NCBI RefSeq assembly: GCF_017813235.1
Contig: NZ_JAGISH010000007.1
Location: forward strand, 234,797 to 298,796
Direction: 5' to 3'
Length of the DNA stretch: 64,000 nt
Origin: Sagittula salina
GTDB taxonomy: Bacteria; Pseudomonadota; Alphaproteobacteria; Rhodobacterales; Rhodobacteraceae
The notes beneath the pieces were generated by a model. The model made no database searches, was not told the origin of the DNA, and was given only the letters and a program-made list of their open reading frames with translations. This document shows positions 47,939-57,209 of the stretch, one piece after another (the first letter of the stretch is position 1; each line of letters starts with the position of its first letter). The translations under genes and the position numbers were made by a program.

Positions 47939-48762
47939 TCCGGCCAGCTCAGCGCCGAGAGTTGGCCATGAAAGCGGTGGCGATGAAAGGCGTCAGCATC
48001 GCCCTGGCGTGTCGGGCGTTCAATGTCAGCGAGACGTGCTATCGATACAGCCCCAAGCTGGACGACGAGAACGAACAGATCGCCGATCTGCTGCTGGGGC
48101 TGACGACAGCGAAGAAGACTTGGGGCTTCGGCCTGTGCTTTCTGTACCTGCGCAACGTCCAGGGGCACCTCTGGAACCACAAGCGCGTCTACCGGATCTA
48201 CCGTGAGTTGGAACTGAACCTTAGGATCAAGCCACGCAAACGTTTGAAGAGGGAGAAACCCGATGAACTGGTCGTGCCAGAGGTCCCGAACGAGGTTTGG
48301 TCGATGGATTTCATGGCGGATCGGCTGGAGGATGGTCGGCAGTTCCGGCTGCTGAACGTCCTGGACGACTTCAACCGCGAGGGTCTGGGCATCGAGATCG
48401 ACTTTTCGTTGCCCGCCGAGCGCGTCGTGCGGGCATTGGACCAGATCATCGAATGGCGTGGTACGCCACGAACCATTCGAGTCGATAATGGCCCGGAATA
48501 CGTAAGTGGCACCCTCATGGAATGGGCCGAAAACAAGGGCATCGCCTTGGCCCACATTCAGCCGGGAAAACCACAGCAGAACGCCTACGTCGAGCGCTAC
48601 AACCGGACAGTCCGGCATGAATGGCTGGACCTCCACATCTTCGAAACCATCGACGAGGTGCAGCAGATTGCCACCGGGTGGCTCTGGTCCTACAACAACG
48701 AACGCCCGAACATGGGGAACGGCGGCATGACGCCCGTCCAGAAACTGAGAATGGCCACGTAA
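47935..48762 (+). CDS. IS3 transposase OrfB
   Basis: A 275-aa rve-type integrase. The catalytic DDE set is in [10 protein letters not shown] (D), VDNGPEY (D) and [14 protein letters not shown] (E). The C-terminus has the usual YNNERP motif. It appears complete, and the AAAAAA run at the OrfA/OrfB overlap is a plausible slippage site. Confidence 0.95.
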   Translation: MIRPAQRRELAMKAVAMKGVSIALACRAFNVSETCYRYSPKLDDENEQIADLLLGLTTAKKTWGFGLCFLYLRNVQGHLWNHKRVYRIYRELELNLRIKPRKRLKREKPDELVVPEVPNEVWSMDFMADRLEDGRQFRLLNVLDDFNREGLGIEIDFSLPAERVVRALDQIIEWRGTPRTIRVDNGPEYVSGTLMEWAENKGIALAHIQPGKPQQNAYVERYNRTVRHEWLDLHIFETIDEVQQIATGWLWSYNNERPNMGNGGMTPVQKLRMAT

Positions 48763-49004
48763 ATTCTATGTCCAAGCCCCTGCAAAAACGGGGGGATTAC
48801 CACGACACGGCCCTTACCTGCCGGTCGGAACCGGCGCGACGGAGGGCAGCTGCCGGCTCTAAGTTGCTCGTCGAAGCGAACGAAGCACCAAAAGCCGATC
48901 GCAGACCTGCTCGACGGACGACGCTACTTGATCTGCTCGCCCAGAAAGGGTGACAATATAGAGACTTCATTATTGTCAAAGCTCAAGCGTTTAAGGGAGC
49001 AGTG

Positions 49005-49838
49005 ATGTCAAAGGGTATCACCAGTGTGGAAGGCTTTGTGCGGAAGGTGTTCAAGATCGCCAAAGCTGGAGAGGAAACCCTATTCTACCGAGGGCACTCC
49101 AACCGAGACAAATACAAGCTGCAACCCGCTATCTTCAGGACTCCGGAAGAGCGTGCCGCTGAACCAATCATGTTCCGCGAGCTCTTAATAGCGAACGCTC
49201 CCGATTTTCGAGACGATGCTTCGACGTTCGAGAAGTTGGTCAGAATGCAGCACTATTCACTACCGACCAGATTACTCGACATTTCTACAAATCCGCTCGT
49301 GGCTCTGTATTTTGCCTGCAAATCCTCTCCTGACAACACAGGCGAAGTGATAAGGTTTGCAGTCAACCATGAATATATTAAATTTTTTGACAGCGACACG
49401 GCCAGCTGCATCTCAAATTTGGCTCAGCTATCTCAAAATGATAAAGTCGCGATTGACTTTACGAAAGCTGGCACTGATTTTAATAGCCAGGAGGCGATAC
49501 GAAAGCTTCTTCACTTCATCAAAGAAGAAAAGCCTTACTTCACCGATACGATAATTCCAGATGATCTCAGAAGAATTATCTGCATTCGTGGAAAACTCAG
49601 CAACACCCGAATCGTTTCCCAGTCAGGTGCCTTTTTGATATTTGGACTAAATGCCGAACTTCCCGAGGAAGGTGACGACGACATCAAGATTGAGCGGCTG
49701 ACAATTAGCGCGCAGGCAAAGCCAAAGATCCTTGAAGAACTCGACACGCTGGCACTAAACGAAAGCACGATTTTTCCATATATTGAGAACTCCGCTCGCT
49801 ACATAGCTACGAAGTATCGACCAAAGAATAAGATGTAA
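49005..49838 (+). CDS. FRG-domain protein
   Basis: A 277-aa protein with an FRG domain in residues ~20-115: LFYRGHSNRDKYKLQPAIF, then HYSLPTRLLDISTNPLVALYFAC. FRG-domain proteins recur in phage-defence islands as likely toxins or effectors with an uncharacterised activity. ATG 49005 has AAGGGAG upstream; GTG 49002 is the alternative. The rest of the protein is helical with no membrane segment. GC content is low for this genome. Confidence 0.82.
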   Translation: MSKGITSVEGFVRKVFKIAKAGEETLFYRGHSNRDKYKLQPAIFRTPEERAAEPIMFRELLIANAPDFRDDASTFEKLVRMQHYSLPTRLLDISTNPLVALYFACKSSPDNTGEVIRFAVNHEYIKFFDSDTASCISNLAQLSQNDKVAIDFTKAGTDFNSQEAIRKLLHFIKEEKPYFTDTIIPDDLRRIICIRGKLSNTRIVSQSGAFLIFGLNAELPEEGDDDIKIERLTISAQAKPKILEELDTLALNESTIFPYIENSARYIATKYRPKNKM

Positions 49839-50162
49839 TATCTAAGGCCGCAAACGCATTGATATTTCGGCCCCTGGCGTCCGTCGCAACTTAGGGCTCT
49901 CTGCGGATATTCGAACTTGGCGCGGGGGACGATCGGTTTCAGCCCTTGGACAGCTGCCCTTCACTCCACTTTCAAGCAAGCAGATCCAGCCCTCGGACCG
50001 CTATGCGGAATTTTATGCCGATATCCCAAACTCAGCAAATGACTGCTCGAGAGGCGCGGGCCCCGCAAATCGATTTTACCGCAATTCCAAAGAATTTGAG
50101 TCTTGATCGATTTGCGTGATGCGCCCTCGTCCAAACGAGGAGACCTCATGCGCAAGAAGTTT
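49839..50162. other. 324-bp stretch without a gene
   Basis: Between the FRG and PIN genes, which converge. Short open frames only, no motifs. It holds the ends of both transcripts. Confidence 0.4.
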
Positions 50163-51215
50163 CTATTGGTAGATGTCGTCTTCGATCTCGTTTAGCACCT
50201 TCAGGGTAGCACCACCTAACTCTCCACTCGCGGGGTCGTAGGTGGCCATGATCTCAAATTCCACTATCGCCTCAGTTTCGACGCTTACAACGTGGTCGTT
50301 CCAATCGCTACCCGATATCGTTTCAGAATGCTCTGAGAAATACTCCCATTTGTCCATGTATCCATCAAACAGGCATTCAGAATTACCTCGAATACGGACC
50401 ATGTATTGATCTCCGATGAGGGCGTAATGCACGGCCAGGTCTTCTGGATTTCCATACATCGTAATCGTAACCTCATTACTGAATGGCAGCCCCTCCAGCC
50501 CATACATCGTCTTGTAAGGAAGCTCCTTTCCTATAACTTTTTCAGCAAAGCTTCCCATATCGAGATCGACCTTGGATTCGCTCCAAGGTTTCCACCCGTC
50601 AAGGCGAGGCAAAACATGGCTCTCAAGAAGCGATTGTCGCCCCGTGAAACCCAGTATTGATACCCCAGTAGGTAAATCCGGCAGAAGTTCACCGTGCATA
50701 ACGAACGTCTCCTTGGTCTTCTCTTGGGCGAAGTCTGACGTGTTACTGGTAACAAAGATGTGCGGTCCGTCAGCTGGATTTATCGCTTCCACTATCGATT
50801 TCCATATTAGATAATCCTTATGTCCTTCGCCACTTTCCTTAAAAGGTTTGTTGTTGGAGTAGCCACCGATAACCAATTCTCTTGTCGTTGTGTTGGGATA
50901 AGGCAGGATGTCCACCCCTATATCTTCCAACAACTCTTCGAGGCGCGCATTAAAATTTTCGGTATCTTCATCAAACGAAATTTCAGAACTTTCAAGAATT
51001 ACAAACCGAGCAACCTGTCGCTCTGCCTTGGTCAACGAGACCAAAGCCGTAGAAAGTCCCTGTTTGAAGTTTCCTCGAACTTCATCAAGGACGACTTCGG
51101 GCACGGCGAGATCAAAACCGGCAAATTTACATGTTCGCAGAAACGCCTGGGCACCAGCTGCCCTAAAGTATCCAGCATCTATAAAAACATTAGTATCAAG
51201 AAATATCGTGGGCAC
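50163..51215 (-). CDS. PIN-domain protein (DUF4935)
   Basis: A 350-aa protein. Residues 1-~165 form a PIN nuclease-like domain: TIFLDTNVFIDAGYF (first Asp), VPEVVLDEVRGNF (acid), HKDYLIWKSIVEA (Asp) and FVTSNTSDF (Asp). The remainder is a probable effector or sensor region of unknown fold. DUF4935 proteins often occur in defence islands and act as RNases in related systems. ATG 51215 is the first start. Orientation is opposite to its neighbours. Confidence 0.78.
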   Translation of the reverse strand: MPTIFLDTNVFIDAGYFRAAGAQAFLRTCKFAGFDLAVPEVVLDEVRGNFKQGLSTALVSLTKAERQVARFVILESSEISFDEDTENFNARLEELLEDIGVDILPYPNTTTRELVIGGYSNNKPFKESGEGHKDYLIWKSIVEAINPADGPHIFVTSNTSDFAQEKTKETFVMHGELLPDLPTGVSILGFTGRQSLLESHVLPRLDGWKPWSESKVDLDMGSFAEKVIGKELPYKTMYGLEGLPFSNEVTITMYGNPEDLAVHYALIGDQYMVRIRGNSECLFDGYMDKWEYFSEHSETISGSDWNDHVVSVETEAIVEFEIMATYDPASGELGGATLKVLNEIEDDIYQ

Positions 51216-51607
51216 GCCTTGCTCCAGAATAAGCGATTTTATGAATCACGCACGAGGGTGGCATAACGGGGAAGAAGTCCGTCGTTGATGGCTAACCCCA
51301 GTCAAGACATTGTTTCCGATTGATACGTTCTTGGCCACTTCCTGACAACCCGCCATTGGCTCTCTGGGCAGCACCGGTCCATATGGGCTCGGAGATGGAA
51401 ATCGTTGCGCTCATGCGGTAGCTTTGGAGCAATGAAGTCCACAGGGCAGAGCCCATTTTCGGCCCAAGGCCGCCTCTCATTGAGCGTCGCCTCGCTGCGG
51501 CGCAGCTTCCCCAGACCGGCCATTCGTGACACCGTGCAGCATGAACTGAAAGCCCAAGGTCAGCAGCTCGGACTTTTCTGCCTTTTTAGAGATTGGTACA
51601 CTTAGAA
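51216..51607. repeat. Intergenic stretch with a dispersed repeat
   Basis: It contains CGGCCCAAGGCCGCC (51460-51474), GCTGCGGCGCAGCTTCCCC (51494-51512) and a CCGGCCATTC block (51516-51525). Similar blocks appear at about 39262-39345 and 52853-52912. No gene of its own. The repeat looks like the degenerate intergenic sequences common in Rhodobacteraceae. Confidence 0.5.
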
Positions 51608-52777
51608 ATGGACTCTCATCCTTCCCTGAACGCGCCTCCGCTAAGAGCCGACCCGATTAACCCCGTAGAAAAGATGGGGCGCAATGAGCAGTGCTGGTGC
51701 GGGTCAGGATTGAAATACAAAAAGTGCCATTCGGACCGAGAGCGGCAGGCGCCGATCAACATATTTGAAGCAGAGCAAAAGATGATCGCTCTGCTACGGG
51801 AAGGTTATTGCTCACATCCCGATCCTGACAGTGATCCCTGCAGTCCACGGATCATTAAGGCTCATACAGTTCAGAAAAAAGGCGGACTTGCCGAGATCTC
51901 GGAAGCCGGCCACGTTCTGACTGCAAAGCCCTCGATGAAGGAGATGATGGAATCCCAGGGGAAACCCTCGCCTCGAAAAGTCGGGGTTAACAGTGCGTCA
52001 GTGTTCCCCGGCTTCTGCAATAAGCACGATACGGCGCTGTTCAAGCCGATTGAGGGGGAGACAGTGTCGCTGAACAAGGACACAGCTTTTCTCTTCAGCT
52101 ACCGGGCGATCGCCTATGAGCGGTTTGCGAAGGAGGCGCAACTCAAGGGGATTTCGGTGCAGCGAGAATTGGACCGCGGGTGCTCGTTTCTCCTACAAAG
52201 AATGATCCAAACGCACCTAAAGACCTATGAGTCCGGCGTCAAGGTCGGTATGCGCGACGTGGATCGATGGAAGAAACAGTTCGACGAACGACTTCTTTCG
52301 GGCGCACGAGACGATTTTCACTTTCTTGCGGTCCGGTTCGATCGCATCCTTCCCATCGTGGCTTGCGGCGCGTTTCATCCCGAATACGACGTTCAGGGAA
52401 AACCGCTACAGCGGCTCGGCCGAAACAGCGCAGATTACGATCACATTACGGTCAATGTGACCTCGCTCAATGGCCAGACAATTTCTGTTTTCGGGTGGGT
52501 TGGCAGCGAAGTTGGAGCAGCTGGAGCGTTTGCGAGTTCGTTTGCGAGAGTTGCTGACGGAAGAAAGGCCGATGTCTTGCTCCGACTATTGTTCCTCCAG
52601 ACCGACAACTTGTTCCTGCGTCCGAGTTGGTGGGAATCTTTGCAAACATCTCGCCGTGCTGCCTTCACCGAACTGATGATGAGCGGCACCCTAACCCGAC
52701 GACGCTCTGCGAACGAGTTTGTAGATGACCAGGAATCGGTCACCAGCGCCACCATTGTAGGAATTGACAGCGGTTGA
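51608..52777 (+). CDS. SEC-C motif protein
   Basis: A 389-aa protein. The N-terminus has a SEC-C zinc motif, GRNEQCWCGSGLKYKKCH. A second Cys/His set, CSPRIIKAHTVQKKGG then GFCNKHD, may form another metal site with an HNH-like look. The C-terminal ~230 residues are of unknown fold. ATG 51608 was chosen; the upstream TTG 51593 is weak. Similar SEC-C proteins occur in defence islands, but the role here is inferred from context. Confidence 0.7.
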   Translation: MDSHPSLNAPPLRADPINPVEKMGRNEQCWCGSGLKYKKCHSDRERQAPINIFEAEQKMIALLREGYCSHPDPDSDPCSPRIIKAHTVQKKGGLAEISEAGHVLTAKPSMKEMMESQGKPSPRKVGVNSASVFPGFCNKHDTALFKPIEGETVSLNKDTAFLFSYRAIAYERFAKEAQLKGISVQRELDRGCSFLLQRMIQTHLKTYESGVKVGMRDVDRWKKQFDERLLSGARDDFHFLAVRFDRILPIVACGAFHPEYDVQGKPLQRLGRNSADYDHITVNVTSLNGQTISVFGWVGSEVGAAGAFASSFARVADGRKADVLLRLLFLQTDNLFLRPSWWESLQTSRRAAFTELMMSGTLTRRRSANEFVDDQESVTSATIVGIDSG

Positions 52778-53011
52778 TCAATCTGAGCTTAGAGAGTTCC
52801 TCGGAAGCTACGCATCATCTTTCCGGCTGCGCAGCACCTCGGGGAACTGCGACCGGCCCAAACCCGACCTTGGGGCTGGATGACCCCGCTGCGGCGCAGT
52901 TCCCCCGAAGCTTACGCCAAAATACGCACCGAATTTATGCACCATTCCCATTGCCGAATTTTCTTGGTTTTTCGGATGTTGCAAAACCATGACAAGTGCA
53001 CCATACCGAAA
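52778..53011. repeat. Intergenic copy of the dispersed repeat
   Basis: CGGCCCAAACCCGACC (52853-52868) and GCTGCGGCGCAGTTCCCCC (52889-52907) resemble the copy at 51460-51525. No gene was seen between the convergent SEC-C and AIPR genes. Confidence 0.45.
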
Positions 53012-55156
53012 TCACGCTACCGAACAAAAATGCGATAAAGCTCTGCTAACGGAAGCTGCGGTATCAAACGGCTCAGACCATTCTTTGTCTAGCGCACCTC
53101 TGCGTTCGATGGAGAGATCGTATTCACGCAATCTTCCGATCAACTTTCTTCTTGTTGGGCCATTATGAACGAATGACGGTCTCGACGAAGCATTTAGAAG
53201 ATCAGTACGAAACGCTTCAGATTCGGAAAACTCAGCTAGCACAGCCGCCCACATTTGATAGCATGCGCGAAAGAAATCAGATTTCTCGGGTGCGTTCCAT
53301 AGATGCCCCTTAAGGTCGATATAGTTTTTCCCTTCAAAGACCAGTCTAAGATCGGTCTTTGACAGTATCTTTTGGGCCGCACGATCCCGGCTTTCTACGG
53401 GGACTTGGAAAAAAAGATATCCGAACAATTCTGTAAACAAGAACGGTGACGAGACCATCATAAGTTCAGCAAGGTATTCCGGAATCTGTGCAAGCCGAGC
53501 GTTCTGCTCATCTGTTCCTAGGTCCGAAAGCTCATGTTTCAGAATGAAGCGCCGCTTAGTTTCAGCCGCAGAAGACGCACAGTACTTGGCGCTTGTATAA
53601 ACAAGAGTTGCCAGCAGCATATTCGATGCAGGCGGGATGCTGCTCTGACTATCGGGATCATCTGTTGGTCCGTCGCGCTTGTAGTCATAGTCGTAACCGT
53701 GTTTGGCTGGTATCAACTCAAAGATGCGCTCGTATCGTTTGTCATCTGAAAATAACTTGTTTTTCTCATTTCTGGCGATGTCTGAGTAACCGGAGAAGGC
53801 TAACCATGCCGCCGCCACAACCTCATTGTCCACATTGCGGCGGTTGGCTTTTGCGTTGCCTCCAAAATTTACCGCTTTCATCCCTTTCAAAGTATCCCAG
53901 CTGCCAGCCGACTCTGAAAAAGCTTCCCATGCTTTCTCCTTACGTTCATAGAACCAGCCTAATTTAGCAAACTGTTGTTCTATATGCTTTTGAGTTCCTG
54001 TGTTTGAGCGGAGATTTCGCGCTTCCATCTTATTTTGATTGTTTGTTGCAACTACCAAATCATCGGTTGAGAAAGAGTGTTTCTTCCCGGCGAAAATCCT
54101 TACTAGCAGATACAAGTTCTGCTCGAAATGACCCTTCATACTTTCGTCGAGCTCAACATAGGCTTGACTAAGTGCTCGTATCGTTTGAAGACCGTTGACA
54201 ACCCCCGGCTTTCGAATCCGCAGCTTCGGATTTTGCTTTTTTTCTATCGCCTCACCAATGATTGTCACACCGTTGTTCATATAGCGGAAATTTGAAATTC
54301 CCTTTGCGGTTTTTACCGCCTCTTTAATCCTTGAATTGACGGGCGTGTCTTGAAGGTAGCATCGCACATTTGGCGCGAAGAGCCTATGCCCGAAATCTTC
54401 ATACGCGCGGATCAGGTCAATTCCCCGGCAGAACACGATGTTGCAAACTCCGTCGTCGATACCACCACGATTATCAGCTTGAAGGGTGATCCATTCCTCG
54501 TTGTCGCCTGCAAGCGTCTTCCACTGTTGATTTTGTTGTTTCCAACGTTCTTCGAGAATATCATCTATAAGCTTCACATGAACGTTTACTTCGACCAAAA
54601 CCGGCCCAATTTCAGTTATCCCTCTTGCGACCTCTTCAATTTCCCTAAGTTCTTCGGCGGCCTGATCACTCATTTTTCCCTTTGATATGAAATAATTAAC
54701 TGTGAAGAAAAATGCCTCGTCTTCCGACTCTGCTACCGCATTGAGCCGAAGGTTAACGCTATTCTGAAACTTTCTAACCCGTCGGTTCTGGACGTTCTTT
54801 TTTTGGGAAATGGTCTCAAGATAATCTAGTATCCGACGCAGGTCGCTGAGGTCGCTTGGGGTTACTGGCCTATCAAATGACGACCGTGAGAAGTCTTGAG
54901 GTCCTTTGAACTGGTAGATAGTAGCGGATGACTTTGATACCCTGTACCAGTCTATTCCACGATCACCCTTTCCATCGCTTCTGCTTGCTCCGTCTTCATG
55001 GCCAAGACCAAAGAGGTCCATGCAAAGGTATGCTACTGCATCAAAAGCCCCTAAGTCTTCATCCTGCGAGCGTTCTTCCGCCTCATCAATGAATTCAATC
55101 AGAAGATTTTCGCGGGCCTTTGCCGGAAACGTGAATTTTGTCTTTTGGTGTCCCAT
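53012..55156 (-). CDS. AIPR-family abortive-infection protein
   Basis: A 714-aa protein of the AIPR (abortive infection phage resistance) type. The N-terminus EFIDEAEERSQDEDLGAFDAVAYL plus GDRGIDWYRVSKSSATIYQFK suggests a nuclease-like region. The AIPR body is recognised from NVRCYLQDTPVNSRIKEAV, MNNGVTIIGEAI, VVNGLQTIRAL and NNQNKMEARNLRSNTGTQ. ATG 55156 (MGHQKTKF) was chosen; GTG 55171 would add five residues. Low GC and the defence neighbourhood support an anti-phage role. Confidence 0.85.
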   Translation of the reverse strand: MGHQKTKFTFPAKARENLLIEFIDEAEERSQDEDLGAFDAVAYLCMDLFGLGHEDGASRSDGKGDRGIDWYRVSKSSATIYQFKGPQDFSRSSFDRPVTPSDLSDLRRILDYLETISQKKNVQNRRVRKFQNSVNLRLNAVAESEDEAFFFTVNYFISKGKMSDQAAEELREIEEVARGITEIGPVLVEVNVHVKLIDDILEERWKQQNQQWKTLAGDNEEWITLQADNRGGIDDGVCNIVFCRGIDLIRAYEDFGHRLFAPNVRCYLQDTPVNSRIKEAVKTAKGISNFRYMNNGVTIIGEAIEKKQNPKLRIRKPGVVNGLQTIRALSQAYVELDESMKGHFEQNLYLLVRIFAGKKHSFSTDDLVVATNNQNKMEARNLRSNTGTQKHIEQQFAKLGWFYERKEKAWEAFSESAGSWDTLKGMKAVNFGGNAKANRRNVDNEVVAAAWLAFSGYSDIARNEKNKLFSDDKRYERIFELIPAKHGYDYDYKRDGPTDDPDSQSSIPPASNMLLATLVYTSAKYCASSAAETKRRFILKHELSDLGTDEQNARLAQIPEYLAELMMVSSPFLFTELFGYLFFQVPVESRDRAAQKILSKTDLRLVFEGKNYIDLKGHLWNAPEKSDFFRACYQMWAAVLAEFSESEAFRTDLLNASSRPSFVHNGPTRRKLIGRLREYDLSIERRGALDKEWSEPFDTAASVSRALSHFCSVA

Positions 55157-55497
55157 GGGATGCTCGCTCACCTACTACGTTTGTTATAAAAGAACATGCG
55201 CGAACGGGTTCCTCATCGCAACTAAAGATAGCTGGGTAGCGTATAAGCCCTTGTGTGTGAAGTCGCGCTAGGTTCCAATGTCTGCTTCGACCGATGTAAG
55301 CGTGGGCGGGTGCGTCAGCAGCGAAAGCCCGGTTCCCGCCCCTTCCTGTATGTCACCCGGAGTTTCGCCGCGTGATCCTGATGGTGTGTCCGCTTCCACG
55401 TTTGGCAGGATTGAGATCGCACGTGTGTTGGATGTCACTGAGAACTGACCCAGCATTGTCACCGAGATTTGACCCGCCTTTCAGTACGTCGGTCGGT
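55157..55497. other. Intergenic stretch with IS21-type terminal repeats
   Basis: It contains two related blocks, TGTCACTGAGAACTGACCCA (55433-55452) and TGTCACCGAGATTTGACCCG (55457-55476), the multiple terminal repeats typical of IS21-family ends. The rest (55157-55432) shows no gene. Confidence 0.6.
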
Positions 55498-55620
55498 TCA
55501 TGATGGGGTCAACATTGGCGTCTCCTTTCTCTTCTTTTTCGCGGTCTCCGAGCTGGCTTTGAAGCGATAGCTGTCGTTTCCGGTCTCCAGGATGTGGCAG
55601 CCGTGTTCGCGATCCAACAA
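55498..55620 (-). pseudogene. C-terminal remnant of IS21 istB
   Basis: The minus strand reads LLDREHGCHILETGNDSYRF, then KASSETAKKKRKE to the stop, the conserved end of IS21 IstB ATPases. The sequence is lost beyond about 55620. Together with the repeats at 55433-55476 it marks an IS21-family end that was cut off. Confidence 0.75.
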
Positions 55621-56136
55621 GCGGAGCGCGGGCGTGTCGAACGGCTGACAAAGGTTCATCTTGAGTTTTGGGACAGCTACCATGATGAATTCACCCGGTC
55701 GGAAAAAACGACTCTTGTGGAGGCATTGATCGGCCTCGGAGAGACGGAGCGGGCCCTCGATGTCTGGACGACGATCGACCAGTCTGAAATGGATGCGCTA
55801 TGGCAGGGCGACATGGATATCCTGAAGGCGCGGATCCTGTTTGCGGAGGGACCGGTTCAGGACGTCTCATCCGCACGAGAGTCTTTTCGCGATGCGATGT
55901 GCCACGCCGAGGACCTGGACAGGCCAGTGAAGCAGGACACCCTGATCGAAAAATCCGTAGGCGTCCGGCTCATGAATGAGCTCTGGCTGGGGACTGGCTG
56001 CGATGAGCTCGCTGTTTTTGCGGAGTATCTTGGCGAAAAGCTCGCCGACGAACCAATGCCCGACGGGATTGATCCCTTGAGAGTCAATACGAGCGACGTG
56101 ATGGACGCTCATTCGATGCGGTGTGCCGGGTCATAA
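55594..56136 (+). CDS. Hypothetical protein, probably 5'-truncated
   Basis: The 180-aa frame starts inside the antisense of the istB remnant, so its first ~15 residues are probably not native. From LTKVHLEFWDSYHDEFTR onward it is acidic and helical (TTLVEALIGLGETERALDVW), like a TPR-type or hypothetical protein. No family is recognised. It lies upstream of the lasso cluster but does not resemble a known lasso component. Confidence 0.4.
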   Translation: MAAVFAIQQAERGRVERLTKVHLEFWDSYHDEFTRSEKTTLVEALIGLGETERALDVWTTIDQSEMDALWQGDMDILKARILFAEGPVQDVSSARESFRDAMCHAEDLDRPVKQDTLIEKSVGVRLMNELWLGTGCDELAVFAEYLGEKLADEPMPDGIDPLRVNTSDVMDAHSMRCAGS

Positions 56137-56312
56137 TTTATCCGAGCATTCGGACAGCCGACCCGGAACGCGGTGCAAAGCGACGAACACCCGATTTCGT
56201 GCATAGCGTCGCGTCCGTCCGGGCGGACCTCATCCGCTGTGCCGGTGCGGAGATGTTGATTTTTCGGGGCCCCATGGCATGCTGAGATATCTCTTTCAGA
56301 AGGAATTGGATC

Positions 56313-56480
56313 ATGCAGAATACCCAGAAGCCCTTACCGAAGAGCGAAACCGACCGCCCGCGGATCGTGCCCCTTGGGACGGTCGAGGCGCTGACCGGGC
56401 ATGACAGCCACGGCAACATGTCGGACGGCGGCGGTACCAGCAGCAAGTACAAGGACCCAGGTCGTGGAGCGGGCGAATAG
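56313..56480 (+). CDS. Lasso-peptide precursor
   Basis: A 55-aa precursor with AAGGA upstream of ATG 56313. The leader (residues 1-29) matches the lasso motif P-x-L-x3-G-x5-T-x: Pro16-Arg-Ile-Val-Pro-Leu-Gly22...Thr28-Gly29. With Thr28 at -2, the core would start at His30 and put Asp38 at position 9, giving a His1-Asp9 ring (HDSHGNMSD), then a Gly-rich linker and a 14-residue tail. If Gly29 were residue 1, no acid would fall at 7-9. It ends 5 bp before the B-protein gene. Confidence 0.75.
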   Translation: MQNTQKPLPKSETDRPRIVPLGTVEALTGHDSHGNMSDGGGTSSKYKDPGRGAGE

Positions 56481-56485
56481 CGCCA

Positions 56486-57202
56486 TTGCGAGCGCGCGCA
56501 GGGTCGGTCGAGTTTGGCAACGCGTGGGGCGAAATCGCATCACCGGACTCACGCACACTGGCGCGGGGCGATGATGTCCTCGAGGCTCGGACACGTCCGC
56601 GGCCGGAAATCGCGCACCTTTCCTGGTGTCTCGTGGACGGGGCGCTGATCCTTCTCGATCTCGCAGAGGGTCGATATCACGCAATGGATCCGGAGACATC
56701 CGCGCGCTTCCTCGATTTCGCCGCAGGCGACGAAAATCCCGAACTTCGACGGGAACTGGAGCGGGTGGGACTGACCCGTTCCAATCCAGAAGTTCCGATA
56801 CTGCGCCGGCCGATGATTTTGCCCGGATGTCACGCAATGGCTGTCAAGACCATTCTGGCCGCGCGGCAAATGCTCTTTTTCCGGCGTTTCGGAAGTACCC
56901 TTCGCTGGGCCATGATGCACCAGCCCAGGCCTGTGTTGCGCGACGCCGATGTCCTTGGCGCCTTTTGCCGCGCTGAATCTTTTCTGCCCAGCCGGTTGGG
57001 CGATCTTGACTGTTTGCCCCGCGCATTGGCCCTGTTCGCCTTTCTTAGGCATGCCTCGCGTCGTCCAGTATTCGTGATCGGCGTGAAACGCTTCCCGTTC
57101 ACGGCCCATGCTTGGGTGGAACTCGGCGGCAAGCCGGTTCTCGAAAACGAGCAGGATGAGAGCAGGATCTCGGCGTTCCGCCCGATCTTGCGCGTGGCCT
57201 GA
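56486..57202 (+). CDS. Lasso-peptide B protein (RRE + transglutaminase-like)
   Basis: A 238-aa fused B protein. Residues ~45-110 resemble the RiPP recognition element (WCLVDGALILLDLAEGRYHA), which binds the leader. The C-terminal ~100 residues form the transglutaminase-like leader peptidase, with Cys176 in DCLPRALA and His208 in TAHAWVE. The start is uncertain: TTG 56486 is the first in frame, and the N-terminal ~40 residues may be untranslated. It lies 5 bp after the precursor stop and 7 bp before the cyclase gene. Confidence 0.85.
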   Translation: MRARAGSVEFGNAWGEIASPDSRTLARGDDVLEARTRPRPEIAHLSWCLVDGALILLDLAEGRYHAMDPETSARFLDFAAGDENPELRRELERVGLTRSNPEVPILRRPMILPGCHAMAVKTILAARQMLFFRRFGSTLRWAMMHQPRPVLRDADVLGAFCRAESFLPSRLGDLDCLPRALALFAFLRHASRRPVFVIGVKRFPFTAHAWVELGGKPVLENEQDESRISAFRPILRVA

Positions 57203-57209
57203 AGGCCGC

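Larger units (their letters stand above)
47605..48801. mobile_element. IS3-family (IS407-group) insertion sequence
   Basis: 1197 bp. The ends are imperfect inverted repeats (left GGTAATCCCCCCCGATCTTA...; right ...GGGGGGATTACC). The flanks share a 4-bp duplication ACGA (47601-47604 and 48802-48805), as expected of the IS407 group. Two overlapping transposase frames lie inside. The IS inserted between the Shedu and FRG genes. Confidence 0.93.
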
